Assembly (NCBI RefSeq): GCF_025997995.1
Contig: NZ_AP026683.1
Coordinates: forward strand, 1,054,501-1,118,500
Direction of reading: 5' to 3'
Length of the DNA stretch: 64,000 bases
Source: Sediminibacterium sp. TEGAF015
Lineage (GTDB): Bacteria; Bacteroidota; Bacteroidia; Chitinophagales; Chitinophagaceae
In this document: positions 54,859 through 63,085 of the stretch, in pieces
How the letters are laid out: every line of letters begins with the position of its first letter
How positions within the stretch are numbered: position 1 is the stretch's first letter
The notes under the pieces: model-generated
The model's database searches: none
Told to the model about the DNA's origin: nothing
Seen by the model: the letters and a program-made list of their open reading frames with translations, nothing else
Position numbers and translations under genes: made by a program

Positions 54859-55485
54859 ATGAACATAGACAACAAGTTAGATAAGGTATTTCAGTTTATG
54901 CATACAAGAGCTTTACACGAGCAATGCAATCATGAAATTATTCAGGCAAAAGATCATACGCTCTTCCCCTTTCTCTATGGAAAATATGCATTAATGATGA
55001 CCGATGCCGAGCCTGAAAATGATATACATATTGTATTTGAAAGCTTTATAAGATTAAATCAATTCCCAATTGTAGCAGTTGCAAACTGGAAAGCAACCGC
55101 TTATGGTCAAACGCTGCTTGATCGTTACCAGAATAACTATCTTATTAAAATGCTTGATCCGCAGATTCAGCTGAGAACTTTAAATATGCTCAGGACCAAT
55201 TGTTTTCTGTACATAGATGCATACCACCAGCAAGACGAAACATATTCGTTGATTGAAGCCATGTATATGCAACTTCCGGTAGTTGCATACGATTCAGAAT
55301 ATAATAAAAAGCTGACTGGGAATGGAGCATTCTATTATAAAACAATGGTTGACTTACTGATTCTTCTGCAATCATTACACCCCATGAAAGTATATTCGAA
55401 TGGCGCTTTAATGAAACAGATTTTTAACTCCCGACTGGAGAAGCTTCATCCAAAGCACTCAGCTCTTCAAATTGCGGAACAGTAA
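54859..55485 (+). CDS. Half-length glycosyltransferase-like protein (DUF1972-type C-terminal half)
   Basis: This 208-residue protein resembles the C-terminal half of rhamnosyltransferase-like enzymes of the DUF1972 group: YALMMTDAEPENDIHIVFESFI, CFLYIDAYHQ, then ETYSLIEAMYMQLPVVAYDSEYNKKLT. The usual His/Gly donor loop is altered. I use ATG 54859; the frame opens earlier inside the preceding gene. Its last 62 bp overlap the 3' end of the convergent PAS gene, unusual for two real genes. It may be a decaying remnant. Confidence 0.6.
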   Translation: MNIDNKLDKVFQFMHTRALHEQCNHEIIQAKDHTLFPFLYGKYALMMTDAEPENDIHIVFESFIRLNQFPIVAVANWKATAYGQTLLDRYQNNYLIKMLDPQIQLRTLNMLRTNCFLYIDAYHQQDETYSLIEAMYMQLPVVAYDSEYNKKLTGNGAFYYKTMVDLLILLQSLHPMKVYSNGALMKQIFNSRLEKLHPKHSALQIAEQ

Positions 55486-57280
55486 GTGGTTTCGTAATAA
55501 AATGCGTTACATTGGAATACTTCTTAGACTTTTCGTAATCATTATGATCAATGGAAGATGTCAATATGATTACCGGCCAAGGTTGATTCATGCGTTCGTA
55601 TTCTTCCAGAAAATCCCATCCGTTTCTTCCCATAAAATTCAAGTCAAGGAAAATTTTTCTTTTATGAGTCGGGTTATTTTTTAAGTATTCAAGCGCTTCA
55701 TCAATATTGTCAAAAACAGTAACCGTCATATTAGGAATTACATTCCTTATAATCACAGTATTTAGCTTATTGATCATATGATCATCATCAATCAGAATTA
55801 TTTCTTCAATGGCTTGGTTTAACAAAAACTTATTCAGTGCTATATTACTTGAAGACGCAAAACTCACTTCATCGGAAATTTTCAGGATAGCCTGATTCAT
55901 CGTATTAGCCGAAGCTTCAATATCAGTCAATATCTGCTGATAACTTTCCAGACTGTTCTGTTGAAATTTTGCAGTCTGTAGAATTTGTAAAATCTTGGAG
56001 AACTCATGCCTTAACTCAAAAGAAGCGATATCTGATATTTGCTTCAGATGTGTCATTTGCTCTTCCACATCCTTCTCTGTCATTTTCTTTTTGGTAATAT
56101 CATTCTGTATAGTCAGATACCCAAGCACATTACCCTCTTTATCAAATAAGGTCTCCAGTTTTAGGTCGAGCCATATTTTGTTGCCATTCTTTGCATAAAA
56201 AACAATTTCCGTCCTGAGACTCTTTCCCTGATCAATGGTCTTTTTTAATTTATCTAATAAAACAGGATCTGTATCCTGGCCGGAAAGTATATGCAATGGG
56301 TCTTTCCCGTTTACCTCGCGAAGCGGGAAACCGGTAAGCTTTACAAAGCTATCGTTCACCCAGGTTATTCTATACCCAGCATCACACAGAATAATTACTA
56401 CATTAATTCGCTGTGCAATTTTTGTAAACTTGGTAAATTCAATTTTAGAAACTTCAAGCGTCTCTTTTTGACGATTCAATTGAAGTTGTAATTCCTTTAT
56501 TTGGGTTATATCCTGTAATGTTCCGGTATACCCAATAAAATCCCCCAGATTACTGAACATAGGACTCCCCTGCATTTCTACCCAACGATAACTTGCATCA
56601 TATTTTCGTATCCTGAACTGTACAGTATACCCCTGCTTGTTTGCAAAAGCAGCAGCCTGAGTTTGTTCCAGTTGAAAACGATCTTCTGCATAAACCGCTT
56701 CCATCCATCCATTCCCCATTTCCTGATCCATCACATTTCCCCTGTACTTAAGCCATGCTTTGTTTACAAAGACCAGTTGGTGCTGATAATCACTCATCCA
56801 GACCATTTCTTGCATGCAATCTGCAACTTCACGGAACCATTCCCTGTTCTGGCCACTTAAACCAGTACTGGAAGCACCCATAGTGGTGGTTGCTTTTTGA
56901 TTATTTGACGCTGTAACCATCTTCCCAATCATTAAAAATGCGATCGGATAAGACCTTCTATCATGAACAGGACTTATTTCAAAATGAAGATCCTGATTGG
57001 CTGAAGCAATACCAGGGCTAGACAACTTTATAATGGAAGGAACTAAGGACTTAGTAAGCAATGCCTGATGTACCGCATCCTTAATTGCGATAGCATCTTT
57101 TGAATGCAAAAGTGAATCGATAGATGCTCCTTCTACCGACTCTCCAACAATCTGATAAAGTCGTTGAAAAGCATCATTACAGAACGTTATATTAGCATCC
57201 AAATCTATTGTGAATATGAAATAATCAGGAGAAGCAATCTGATCTAATAATTTTCTATCGACTGTGTAAGGATAGCGCAT
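55424..57280 (-). CDS. PAS-PAS-PAS-DHp-receiver signalling protein with the phospho-His replaced (paralogue 3)
   Basis: This 618-residue protein has the same architecture as the 619-residue protein: three PAS domains (about 15-125, 150-270, 285-405), a DHp-like helix pair, then a receiver (about 490-605; LIDDDH, FLDLNF, ILTSS, ITKPL). The helix pair reads ASFELRHEF, so the position that is His in the paralogues is Phe421. With neither ATPase domain nor phospho-His, its receiver must get phosphate elsewhere or act unphosphorylated. The small membrane protein gene lies 10 bp upstream. Confidence 0.87.
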   Translation of the reverse strand: MRYPYTVDRKLLDQIASPDYFIFTIDLDANITFCNDAFQRLYQIVGESVEGASIDSLLHSKDAIAIKDAVHQALLTKSLVPSIIKLSSPGIASANQDLHFEISPVHDRRSYPIAFLMIGKMVTASNNQKATTTMGASSTGLSGQNREWFREVADCMQEMVWMSDYQHQLVFVNKAWLKYRGNVMDQEMGNGWMEAVYAEDRFQLEQTQAAAFANKQGYTVQFRIRKYDASYRWVEMQGSPMFSNLGDFIGYTGTLQDITQIKELQLQLNRQKETLEVSKIEFTKFTKIAQRINVVIILCDAGYRITWVNDSFVKLTGFPLREVNGKDPLHILSGQDTDPVLLDKLKKTIDQGKSLRTEIVFYAKNGNKIWLDLKLETLFDKEGNVLGYLTIQNDITKKKMTEKDVEEQMTHLKQISDIASFELRHEFSKILQILQTAKFQQNSLESYQQILTDIEASANTMNQAILKISDEVSFASSSNIALNKFLLNQAIEEIILIDDDHMINKLNTVIIRNVIPNMTVTVFDNIDEALEYLKNNPTHKRKIFLDLNFMGRNGWDFLEEYERMNQPWPVIILTSSIDHNDYEKSKKYSNVTHFITKPLTVPQFEELSALDEASPVGS

Positions 57281-57290
57281 TTGCTAGCAT

Positions 57291-57500
57291 TTAGTGGCCA
57301 AACTGTTTTAGAGTTCCCAACCAGGTTTTTATATAATTGTATAACCAAAGAATAAGATAAGCGTAGATAATCAATTTAAGTAAGAACCACTTAATGTTGT
57401 GAACTGAAAAAATTCTGCCCATCCAATATAAAAACTGACCCCAGAGCAACAATAAGTAAGCAAAAAATATAGATTTTGATGTCAGTTCTTTCCAGCTCAT
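57291..57500 (-). CDS. Small membrane protein, 69 aa
   Basis: A 69-residue frame with two hydrophobic helices (about 11-30 and 38-58) and several Trp and Tyr residues. It ends KTWLGTLKQFGH. It sits 10 bp upstream of paralogue 3 on the same strand, so it is probably cotranscribed and could place that sensor at the membrane. I do not recognise the family; a near-consensus -7 (TATATTTA) lies upstream. Confidence 0.5.
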   Translation of the reverse strand: MSWKELTSKSIFFAYLLLLWGQFLYWMGRIFSVHNIKWFLLKLIIYAYLILWLYNYIKTWLGTLKQFGH

Positions 57501-57568
57501 AAGTAAATAAAAATCTAAATTAAATATACTGTATTTTCATTCTGGAAATATCAAATGACGTTTTTATT

Positions 57569-58702
57569 ATGGAAATAATACACGTGGTTTTCACTCGAAA
57601 TACCAAAGCTAAAAACAATCCCATTGCTGATATCATCAACCAACTGGCTACCGAACAGCTTAAGCTGGGGATTAAAATCACTATTTGGGAAATAAGCAGA
57701 AAACCGTCTGATCATTTTCAAAACAAAGCCTATCCATTAAAGCATTTTTCACATCATTTATTTCTGTGGAATACCATGAAAGAAATTCGGCAGCATCTGT
57801 CTGCTGCTGCTAAAGACACCCTGTTCCATTTTCATGGAGGTATCATTCCTGTATATTATCCTATTGCATTTTACCTAAAGGAAAAAAATATCCCATTCCT
57901 TTTATCTCCCCATGGCAGATACAATGCTCATACATTAGACAAAGCTTCTTATCTGAAGAAGAAGCACTTTGCAAACTTTGATCAGAATATGATTACCTGG
58001 TCATCAGCACTTCACTTTAACAGTGAACACGAAAGAAAGGAATTAAATAATAGATACCCCTTTAATCAGCAAAAATCCTATATATGTCCCAATGGATTAA
58101 TCAACAACAACCTGAATATAGCTCCCAAAATAATGAAGCACGATGAAATTATTTATTGCTATTACGGGGAGCTGAATCTGACAGCAATGGGCCTTGATAT
58201 ATTGTTGCATGGTTTTGCAAAATTTAAAAAGAGTCACTCCAATAATGCCATACTCTGGATTATTGGGAATGGCCCCGACAGAAACATGATTCTGAAAACA
58301 ATCAAGAAACTGGGTCTCCACAAATATGTTTTTGTTAAACCTGCTGTATTTGGCGCATTGAAATTTGAACAGTTGAGCAAAATAGATGTCATGGTAAGAA
58401 CACCGAGAGTTGATTTTTATCCAACAGTAGTAATGGAATCAGCGGCTATGTCTATTCCCTGTATTGTTTCCATGCCAACCTATCTAGCAGAAATCATTCA
58501 GACAGAAAATGCAGGATATATACTTTCTGAGAACAATTCAGAGCACTTGCAAAAGGCATTTACAGAAAGTATTCAAGACATGGAAACAGTTCAATGGAAC
58601 AGAAAAAAAATGAATGCACATCAAATGATAGCCAGGCATTTTAATTGGAGCAGCATTGCCCGGACACATATTCAGGTATACCAGGATTTGACGGCTCATT
58701 AA
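57569..58702 (+). CDS. Glycosyltransferase family 4-type enzyme
   Basis: This 377-residue GT-B enzyme is complete. The N-terminal acceptor half has LFHFHGGIIPVYYPIAFYL and LLSPHGRYNAHTL. The donor half has YGELNLTAMGLDILLHGF, LWIIGNGPDRNMI and RTPRVDFYPTVVMESAAMSIPCIVS with the catalytic-type Glu. It probably builds surface polysaccharide or lipopolysaccharide. Its C-terminal half is similar to the half-length protein at 54252-54854, pointing to a local duplication. It overlaps the convergent LuxE-like gene by 4 bp. Confidence 0.9.
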   Translation: MEIIHVVFTRNTKAKNNPIADIINQLATEQLKLGIKITIWEISRKPSDHFQNKAYPLKHFSHHLFLWNTMKEIRQHLSAAAKDTLFHFHGGIIPVYYPIAFYLKEKNIPFLLSPHGRYNAHTLDKASYLKKKHFANFDQNMITWSSALHFNSEHERKELNNRYPFNQQKSYICPNGLINNNLNIAPKIMKHDEIIYCYYGELNLTAMGLDILLHGFAKFKKSHSNNAILWIIGNGPDRNMILKTIKKLGLHKYVFVKPAVFGALKFEQLSKIDVMVRTPRVDFYPTVVMESAAMSIPCIVSMPTYLAEIIQTENAGYILSENNSEHLQKAFTESIQDMETVQWNRKKMNAHQMIARHFNWSSIARTHIQVYQDLTAH

Positions 58703-59682
58703 ACCACCATCAAACTACACCCTCTCAGGTCTGCATAATCCATTCTTCCTAATACTTCAAAACTACCATCCAGATAGCGTTTGCCAATATCCTGTGTTGC
58801 AATAAATGCACAGCTATACATATTCACCAAGTCTATCACTTGTATTAACCCGGTTCCTTCCTGAATAATTTCAAAGGGATCATCCTCTTTTCTCAACAAA
58901 ACTTTCATCCAGGGCGGGCAATGAAAACGACCCTCGCCCTCTGAATAAGCCTGACTTAATAATTCAGTCATTCCGTACTCTGCATGAATGGATGAAACGC
59001 CTGTTCTATTACAAAGCAGTTGATGTAACTCTACTCTTGTCAATTCTCTCCCCCTTCCCTTCATCCCTCCTGTTTCCATAATTACCGTATGCTTCAACTG
59101 CATCTGATACATTTCAGTAAAATCCAATAAGGCAAAAGTGACACCGAGTAAAAGGGTTTTCTGACCTGCAGCTTCCAACTCCAGCAATTTTTTATGTAAA
59201 TCTGCAAAATCATACAAATAGAATCCGCTAGAAGGATGGCCGCTCTTTTCAATGAATCGGTTAGCCATGTAAACCAGGGAAGAATTTTCGCGCTCCAGGT
59301 ATGCTGGCAACAATGCCAGTACACACCATTCTTCCAGTTTGCCATATCGGTTTTCAAATCCGCAGATGGCACTTTTTTCATACCCGTCCAGGTTGGGTAC
59401 GTAATGTTTACTGGATATCATACCCGTAGTTCTGCTGCTCTCAAAAACACAGGTAGCTACCTGACCCGACACCAATACTTCGTGGCTTTTAAAAAAGGAA
59501 ATAGGCAACGCCGGTATCTGTACAGGTGTCTTAATACTACCTGGATTAGGGCTAACCAAATTGACCCATTGACGATAAACCAGATTATGCTGGTATTGCC
59601 AATGAAATAATTCGATAGCCAGATCATCAAAATTGGAATTGCTTACAGAAAAAATATTGTTAATATCAATGGGTGGTTCCAA
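58699..59682 (-). CDS. LuxE/PaaK-like acyl-protein synthetase
   Basis: This 327-residue adenylate-forming enzyme is of the LuxE family. The nucleotide motif is FESSRTTGMISSKHYV, and later blocks are METGGMKGRGRELTR and SIHAEYGMTELLSQAYSEGEG. LuxE activates acyl groups for fatty aldehyde synthesis, but no other lux gene is here, so bioluminescence is unlikely; homologues also occur in surface-glycan loci. No ATG fits the start: the frame begins at TTG 59682 with AGG just upstream. The adjacent glycosyltransferase hints at acyl modification of a glycan, which is inference. Confidence 0.85.
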   Translation of the reverse strand: MEPPIDINNIFSVSNSNFDDLAIELFHWQYQHNLVYRQWVNLVSPNPGSIKTPVQIPALPISFFKSHEVLVSGQVATCVFESSRTTGMISSKHYVPNLDGYEKSAICGFENRYGKLEEWCVLALLPAYLERENSSLVYMANRFIEKSGHPSSGFYLYDFADLHKKLLELEAAGQKTLLLGVTFALLDFTEMYQMQLKHTVIMETGGMKGRGRELTRVELHQLLCNRTGVSSIHAEYGMTELLSQAYSEGEGRFHCPPWMKVLLRKEDDPFEIIQEGTGLIQVIDLVNMYSCAFIATQDIGKRYLDGSFEVLGRMDYADLRGCSLMVV

Positions 59683-59683
59683 C

Positions 59684-59711
59684 CTTGTATGTATTGTTTT
59701 AACTAAATTTG
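59684..59711 (+). promoter_or_regulatory. Promoter of the lipoprotein/UbiA-like operon
   Basis: CTTG at 59684-59687 and TAAATTTG at 59704-59711 are separated by 16 bp, close to the Bacteroidota TTG/TAnnTTTG layout. The -7 element ends 13 nt before the ATG at 59725. Confidence 0.5.
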
Positions 59712-59724
59712 AATAGAAAGTAAA

Positions 59725-60180
59725 ATGATGAGAGCAAAATTATTAATCCTACTGACAATTACCGCCTTTTTTTACGGATGCACCAAAGATCAATTTAATT
59801 CTAGGCCGGGCTTATCTTTTGGGAATGTAAACGCAACAGAGTTGCGACAAGGAAACCTCCTCATTTTTTCTTTAGACTTCACCGATAAAGAAGGAGATAT
59901 TCAGGACACCTTATGGGTGCAGAAAGTATCTAAAACCTGTCCAACCACTCCGGGAGTGCAGTTTATTAGCCCTAACAGAGTGCCCAATTTTACCGGTACA
60001 GCCAATTTAAAGGGGAAGCTTGAAATTACATTCGTTTACAATGCCAATGTACCCGGAACACCGTCCATTGTTGGATGCACCAATAGAAATGATACTTCTT
60101 ATTTCAGGTTCTGGCTAAAAGACAAAGCTAATAACAGAAGTGATACAGTTCGATCTCCTGATATAGTACTTATCAGATGA
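59725..60180 (+). CDS. Small lipoprotein of unknown function
   Basis: This 151-residue protein has a signal peptide with lipobox FYGC (Cys19) and the mature start TKDQFNSRP, so it is membrane-anchored. The body contains a beta-rich segment with IFSLDFTDKEGDIQDTLWVQK, which may be an Ig-like or cadherin-like fold. Its stop overlaps the next gene's ATG (ATGA), so the lipoprotein and the UbiA-like protein are translationally coupled. No function is recognised. Confidence 0.78.
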   Translation: MMRAKLLILLTITAFFYGCTKDQFNSRPGLSFGNVNATELRQGNLLIFSLDFTDKEGDIQDTLWVQKVSKTCPTTPGVQFISPNRVPNFTGTANLKGKLEITFVYNANVPGTPSIVGCTNRNDTSYFRFWLKDKANNRSDTVRSPDIVLIR

Positions 60181-61097
60181 CCAGTAGCTTCAACTGGATA
60201 AAAAGTTTTTTTTACGGAAATTATTTCTACGGGATTTGTGCTGTAGCATTGTCAATAGAATGCTCGCTGCAACTCCGGCTTCCATTGAACAATATTTTTT
60301 TCTATTTGACTTTGTTTTGTGCAACGGTGCTTTATTATACCCATGCCTATTACCTTGAAACTGGAAGGAAGCCACAAAACCAGAATGAAAGGGCAACCTG
60401 GTACAAGATTTACCAAAAACAAATTACGCAGTCTCAACTCATTTTTACCTTTCTGCTGGGCTTACTTGTTTTACTGCTTTTCAATGGACTACAGCCCTTA
60501 TTCTCCAAATTGCCGCTATTTAACTGGATAATTCTTTTGGTTTTCTGTTTAATTGCAGCTGCCTACTACAAAAGCCTCTATCCCGGCTGGGGAAACTGGG
60601 GATTCAGAAACAACGGCCTGATAAAACCTTTTCTGATTGGATGGGTATGGGCGGGTGCAGTTTCTTTTTTACCTGTATTTTTTTACGATCTTTCACATCC
60701 CGGTTCAACATATACTGCAAATATTCTCACCTGGTTACTGTTTTTAAAAAACTGGTTATTTATCAGTTTGCTCTGCATTTTGTTCGATATAAAAGACTAT
60801 GCAAATGATGCCAATCAACCCCTAAAAACATGGGTAGTAAAAATGGGTTTACGCAAAACCCTTTTCGGACTCATCGTTCCCGTTGCCCTTCTGAGTCTGG
60901 GTTTATATTGGATACTTGCTTGGTTACAGGAATTCTCATTATTCCGAATATTATTCAACACAATACCCTATATATTGTTAATAACTGTTAGCACCCAAAT
61001 GCATCGCCGTAAAAGCATTCTCTATTATCTTGCAATCATTGACGGACTCATGCTACTGAAAGCAGTTTGCGGTGCAATTGGCATGTTAGGATTCTAA
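60177..61097 (+). CDS. UbiA-like integral membrane protein
   Basis: This 306-residue protein has about eight or nine hydrophobic helices and a UbiA-type second aspartate motif, LFDIKDYANDA. The first aspartate-rich motif (NDxxD in true prenyltransferases) is not present; the place has VLYYTHAYYLE. It is therefore either a divergent prenyltransferase or has lost that activity. It is coupled to the upstream lipoprotein by ATGA overlap. The M42 peptidase gene follows 11 bp later. Confidence 0.72.
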   Translation: MTSSFNWIKSFFYGNYFYGICAVALSIECSLQLRLPLNNIFFYLTLFCATVLYYTHAYYLETGRKPQNQNERATWYKIYQKQITQSQLIFTFLLGLLVLLLFNGLQPLFSKLPLFNWIILLVFCLIAAAYYKSLYPGWGNWGFRNNGLIKPFLIGWVWAGAVSFLPVFFYDLSHPGSTYTANILTWLLFLKNWLFISLLCILFDIKDYANDANQPLKTWVVKMGLRKTLFGLIVPVALLSLGLYWILAWLQEFSLFRILFNTIPYILLITVSTQMHRRKSILYYLAIIDGLMLLKAVCGAIGMLGF

Positions 61098-61108
61098 AAT
61101 TTACCCTT

Positions 61109-62236
61109 ATGGCAAAGACAAAAACGACCAAGACAAAATCAACAAAGACAAAATCTGTGGTGACTTCTCAGTCCATGGATTTTTTAAGACAATACATCAA
61201 TACCCCCTCTCCTGTAGGATTTGAAAGTAGTGGTCAGAAAATATGGATGGAATATATAAAACCATACGTAGATACCATATTTACAGATCCTTACGGTACT
61301 GCTGTCGGGGTTATTAATCCTACTGCTCCCTTTAAAATCGTTATTGAAGCGCATTGCGACGAAATCAGCTGGTTTGTCAACTATATTAATGACCAGGGGC
61401 TCATCTACTTAAAACGCAATGGAGGAGTGGATCATCAGATAGCACCTGCCAAGCGTGTGATTATTCATGGAAAAAGCGGACCGGTAAAAGCAGTATTTGG
61501 CTGGCCTGCTATTCATACCCGTTTAAGCAATCCGGAGCAAAAGGAACCTGCTCCAAAAATTGAAAACCTATGCCTTGATTGCGGTGCAAGATCTAAAAAA
61601 GAAGTAGAAGCATTGGGCATCAGAGTTGGATCAGTAGTAACCTATGAAGAAGGATACGATGAGCTGGCATATGATTTTATCATAGGCAGAGCTTTTGATA
61701 ATAGAGTGGGTGGATTCATGATTGCAGAAGTAGCCAGATTACTGAAAGAGAACAAAAAACAATTACCATATGGCTTGTATGTAGTAAACGCAGTACAAGA
61801 AGAAATTGGATTGAGAGGAGCAGAAATGATTGCACGCAGAATCAAGCCAGATATTGCTATTATTACCGACGTTACTCACGATACCAGTACCCCAATGATC
61901 AGCAAAATCATTGAAGGAGATATTCAGTGCGGCAAGGGACCTTCTCTTGCTTTTGCACCTGCTATTCATAATAAATTATTATCCCTGGTAGAATCTGTAG
62001 CAGAAAAAAATAAGATTCCAGTGCAAATGCGCACACTAAGCAGAAGTACCGGGACGGATACGGACAGTTTTGCTTATGCAAACGACGGCTGTCCATCTGT
62101 TTTAATTTCAATTCCTTTGCGATACATGCACACCACTGTAGAAATGCTGCACAAAAAAGATATTGAAGACACCATCAAACTCATGTACGAAACGCTATTA
62201 ACGCTAACCCCCAAAACAAATTTGAGTTATCTGTAA
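61109..62236 (+). CDS. M42 family metallopeptidase
   Basis: This 375-residue cytoplasmic aminopeptidase of the PepA/endoglucanase-M type has metal ligands in IEAHCDEISWF, GRAFDNRVGG, VVNAVQEEIGLRGA (catalytic Glu pair) and IITDVTHDTS, plus a late His in RYMHTTVEML. The ATG at 61109 is preferred. Residues 2-16 are a Lys/Thr/Ser run (KTKTTKTKSTKTKS) encoded by an 11-base direct repeat at 15-bp period (61130-61140 and 61145-61155), absent from typical M42 enzymes. The next gene starts 2 bp after the stop. Confidence 0.92.
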   Translation: MAKTKTTKTKSTKTKSVVTSQSMDFLRQYINTPSPVGFESSGQKIWMEYIKPYVDTIFTDPYGTAVGVINPTAPFKIVIEAHCDEISWFVNYINDQGLIYLKRNGGVDHQIAPAKRVIIHGKSGPVKAVFGWPAIHTRLSNPEQKEPAPKIENLCLDCGARSKKEVEALGIRVGSVVTYEEGYDELAYDFIIGRAFDNRVGGFMIAEVARLLKENKKQLPYGLYVVNAVQEEIGLRGAEMIARRIKPDIAIITDVTHDTSTPMISKIIEGDIQCGKGPSLAFAPAIHNKLLSLVESVAEKNKIPVQMRTLSRSTGTDTDSFAYANDGCPSVLISIPLRYMHTTVEMLHKKDIEDTIKLMYETLLTLTPKTNLSYL

Positions 62237-62238
62237 GC

Positions 62239-63075
62239 ATGGAAAGCACCGAAAACAATACCATAAGAGTTGCGATCCTTGACTTATATGAAGGGCAGGC
62301 TAATGAGGGAATGCGTTGTATCAGAACCATTCTTGCCGATTGGAGCATAGCCAATCATCAGCCCATTGAGATAAGGGAATTTGATGTCCGTTTAAACTTG
62401 GAAGTACCAAGCCTTGACTTTGATATTTATATCTCTAGTGGAGGTCCCGGATCCCCTTTGGAAACGGAAGGCAATGCATGGGAAGAAAAATATTTTGGTT
62501 GGGTAGAGAAACTGAGAGAATGGAATAATGGATCAGCATTCCCCAAAAAGCATGCTTTTTTTATCTGCCATAGTTTTCAATTGTTCTGCCGCTATTTTAA
62601 GTTGGGAAATGTTTGCAAAAGAAGGTCAACCTCTTTTGGCGTATTCCCTGTACATCAGATGGAAGACGGACATGCTGAAAAGGTTTTTGCAGGTTTAAAT
62701 GATCCTTTTTACTGTGTAGACAGTAGGGATTATCAGGTTATTGAACCCAATCATGATAAAATAAATGAGATGGGAGGATCCATACTGGCTATTGAAAAAA
62801 ATCGCCCTCACGTTCCATTGGAGCGTGCTGTAATGGCTATTCGTTTTAGCGAATACTTTATAGGCACTCAATTTCATCCCGAGGCCGATGCTCACGGGAT
62901 GGCCATGTATTTGCAACGAGAAGACAAGAAAAAAGTAGTGATTGATGCCCATGGAGAAGAAAAATGGAAAAGCATGGTGGAACAATTGCTTGATCCGGGA
63001 AAAATCATGTGGACATACCAGCATATTCTTCCTAACTTTCTTACAGAAGCCTCCAGAGAATTGATTCTTCATTAA
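62239..63075 (+). CDS. Class I glutamine amidotransferase-like protein
   Basis: This 278-residue protein has the triad of class I glutaminases: Cys110 in the atypical nucleophile elbow FICHSFQ, and His213/Glu215 in FHPEAD. An oxyanion loop SSGGPGSP lies early. The elbow lacks the usual second glycine pattern (CxGxQ). About 50 extra residues follow the triad. It likely supplies ammonia from glutamine, and the following ATP-grasp-like gene, 10 bp downstream, is a candidate synthetase partner. Confidence 0.85.
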   Translation: MESTENNTIRVAILDLYEGQANEGMRCIRTILADWSIANHQPIEIREFDVRLNLEVPSLDFDIYISSGGPGSPLETEGNAWEEKYFGWVEKLREWNNGSAFPKKHAFFICHSFQLFCRYFKLGNVCKRRSTSFGVFPVHQMEDGHAEKVFAGLNDPFYCVDSRDYQVIEPNHDKINEMGGSILAIEKNRPHVPLERAVMAIRFSEYFIGTQFHPEADAHGMAMYLQREDKKKVVIDAHGEEKWKSMVEQLLDPGKIMWTYQHILPNFLTEASRELILH

Positions 63076-63085
63076 AATAGAAACT

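Noticed and set aside
58699..59682. LuxE-like gene as part of a bioluminescence system
   Set aside because: No luxA, B, C or D homologue is in the window, and the family has wider roles.
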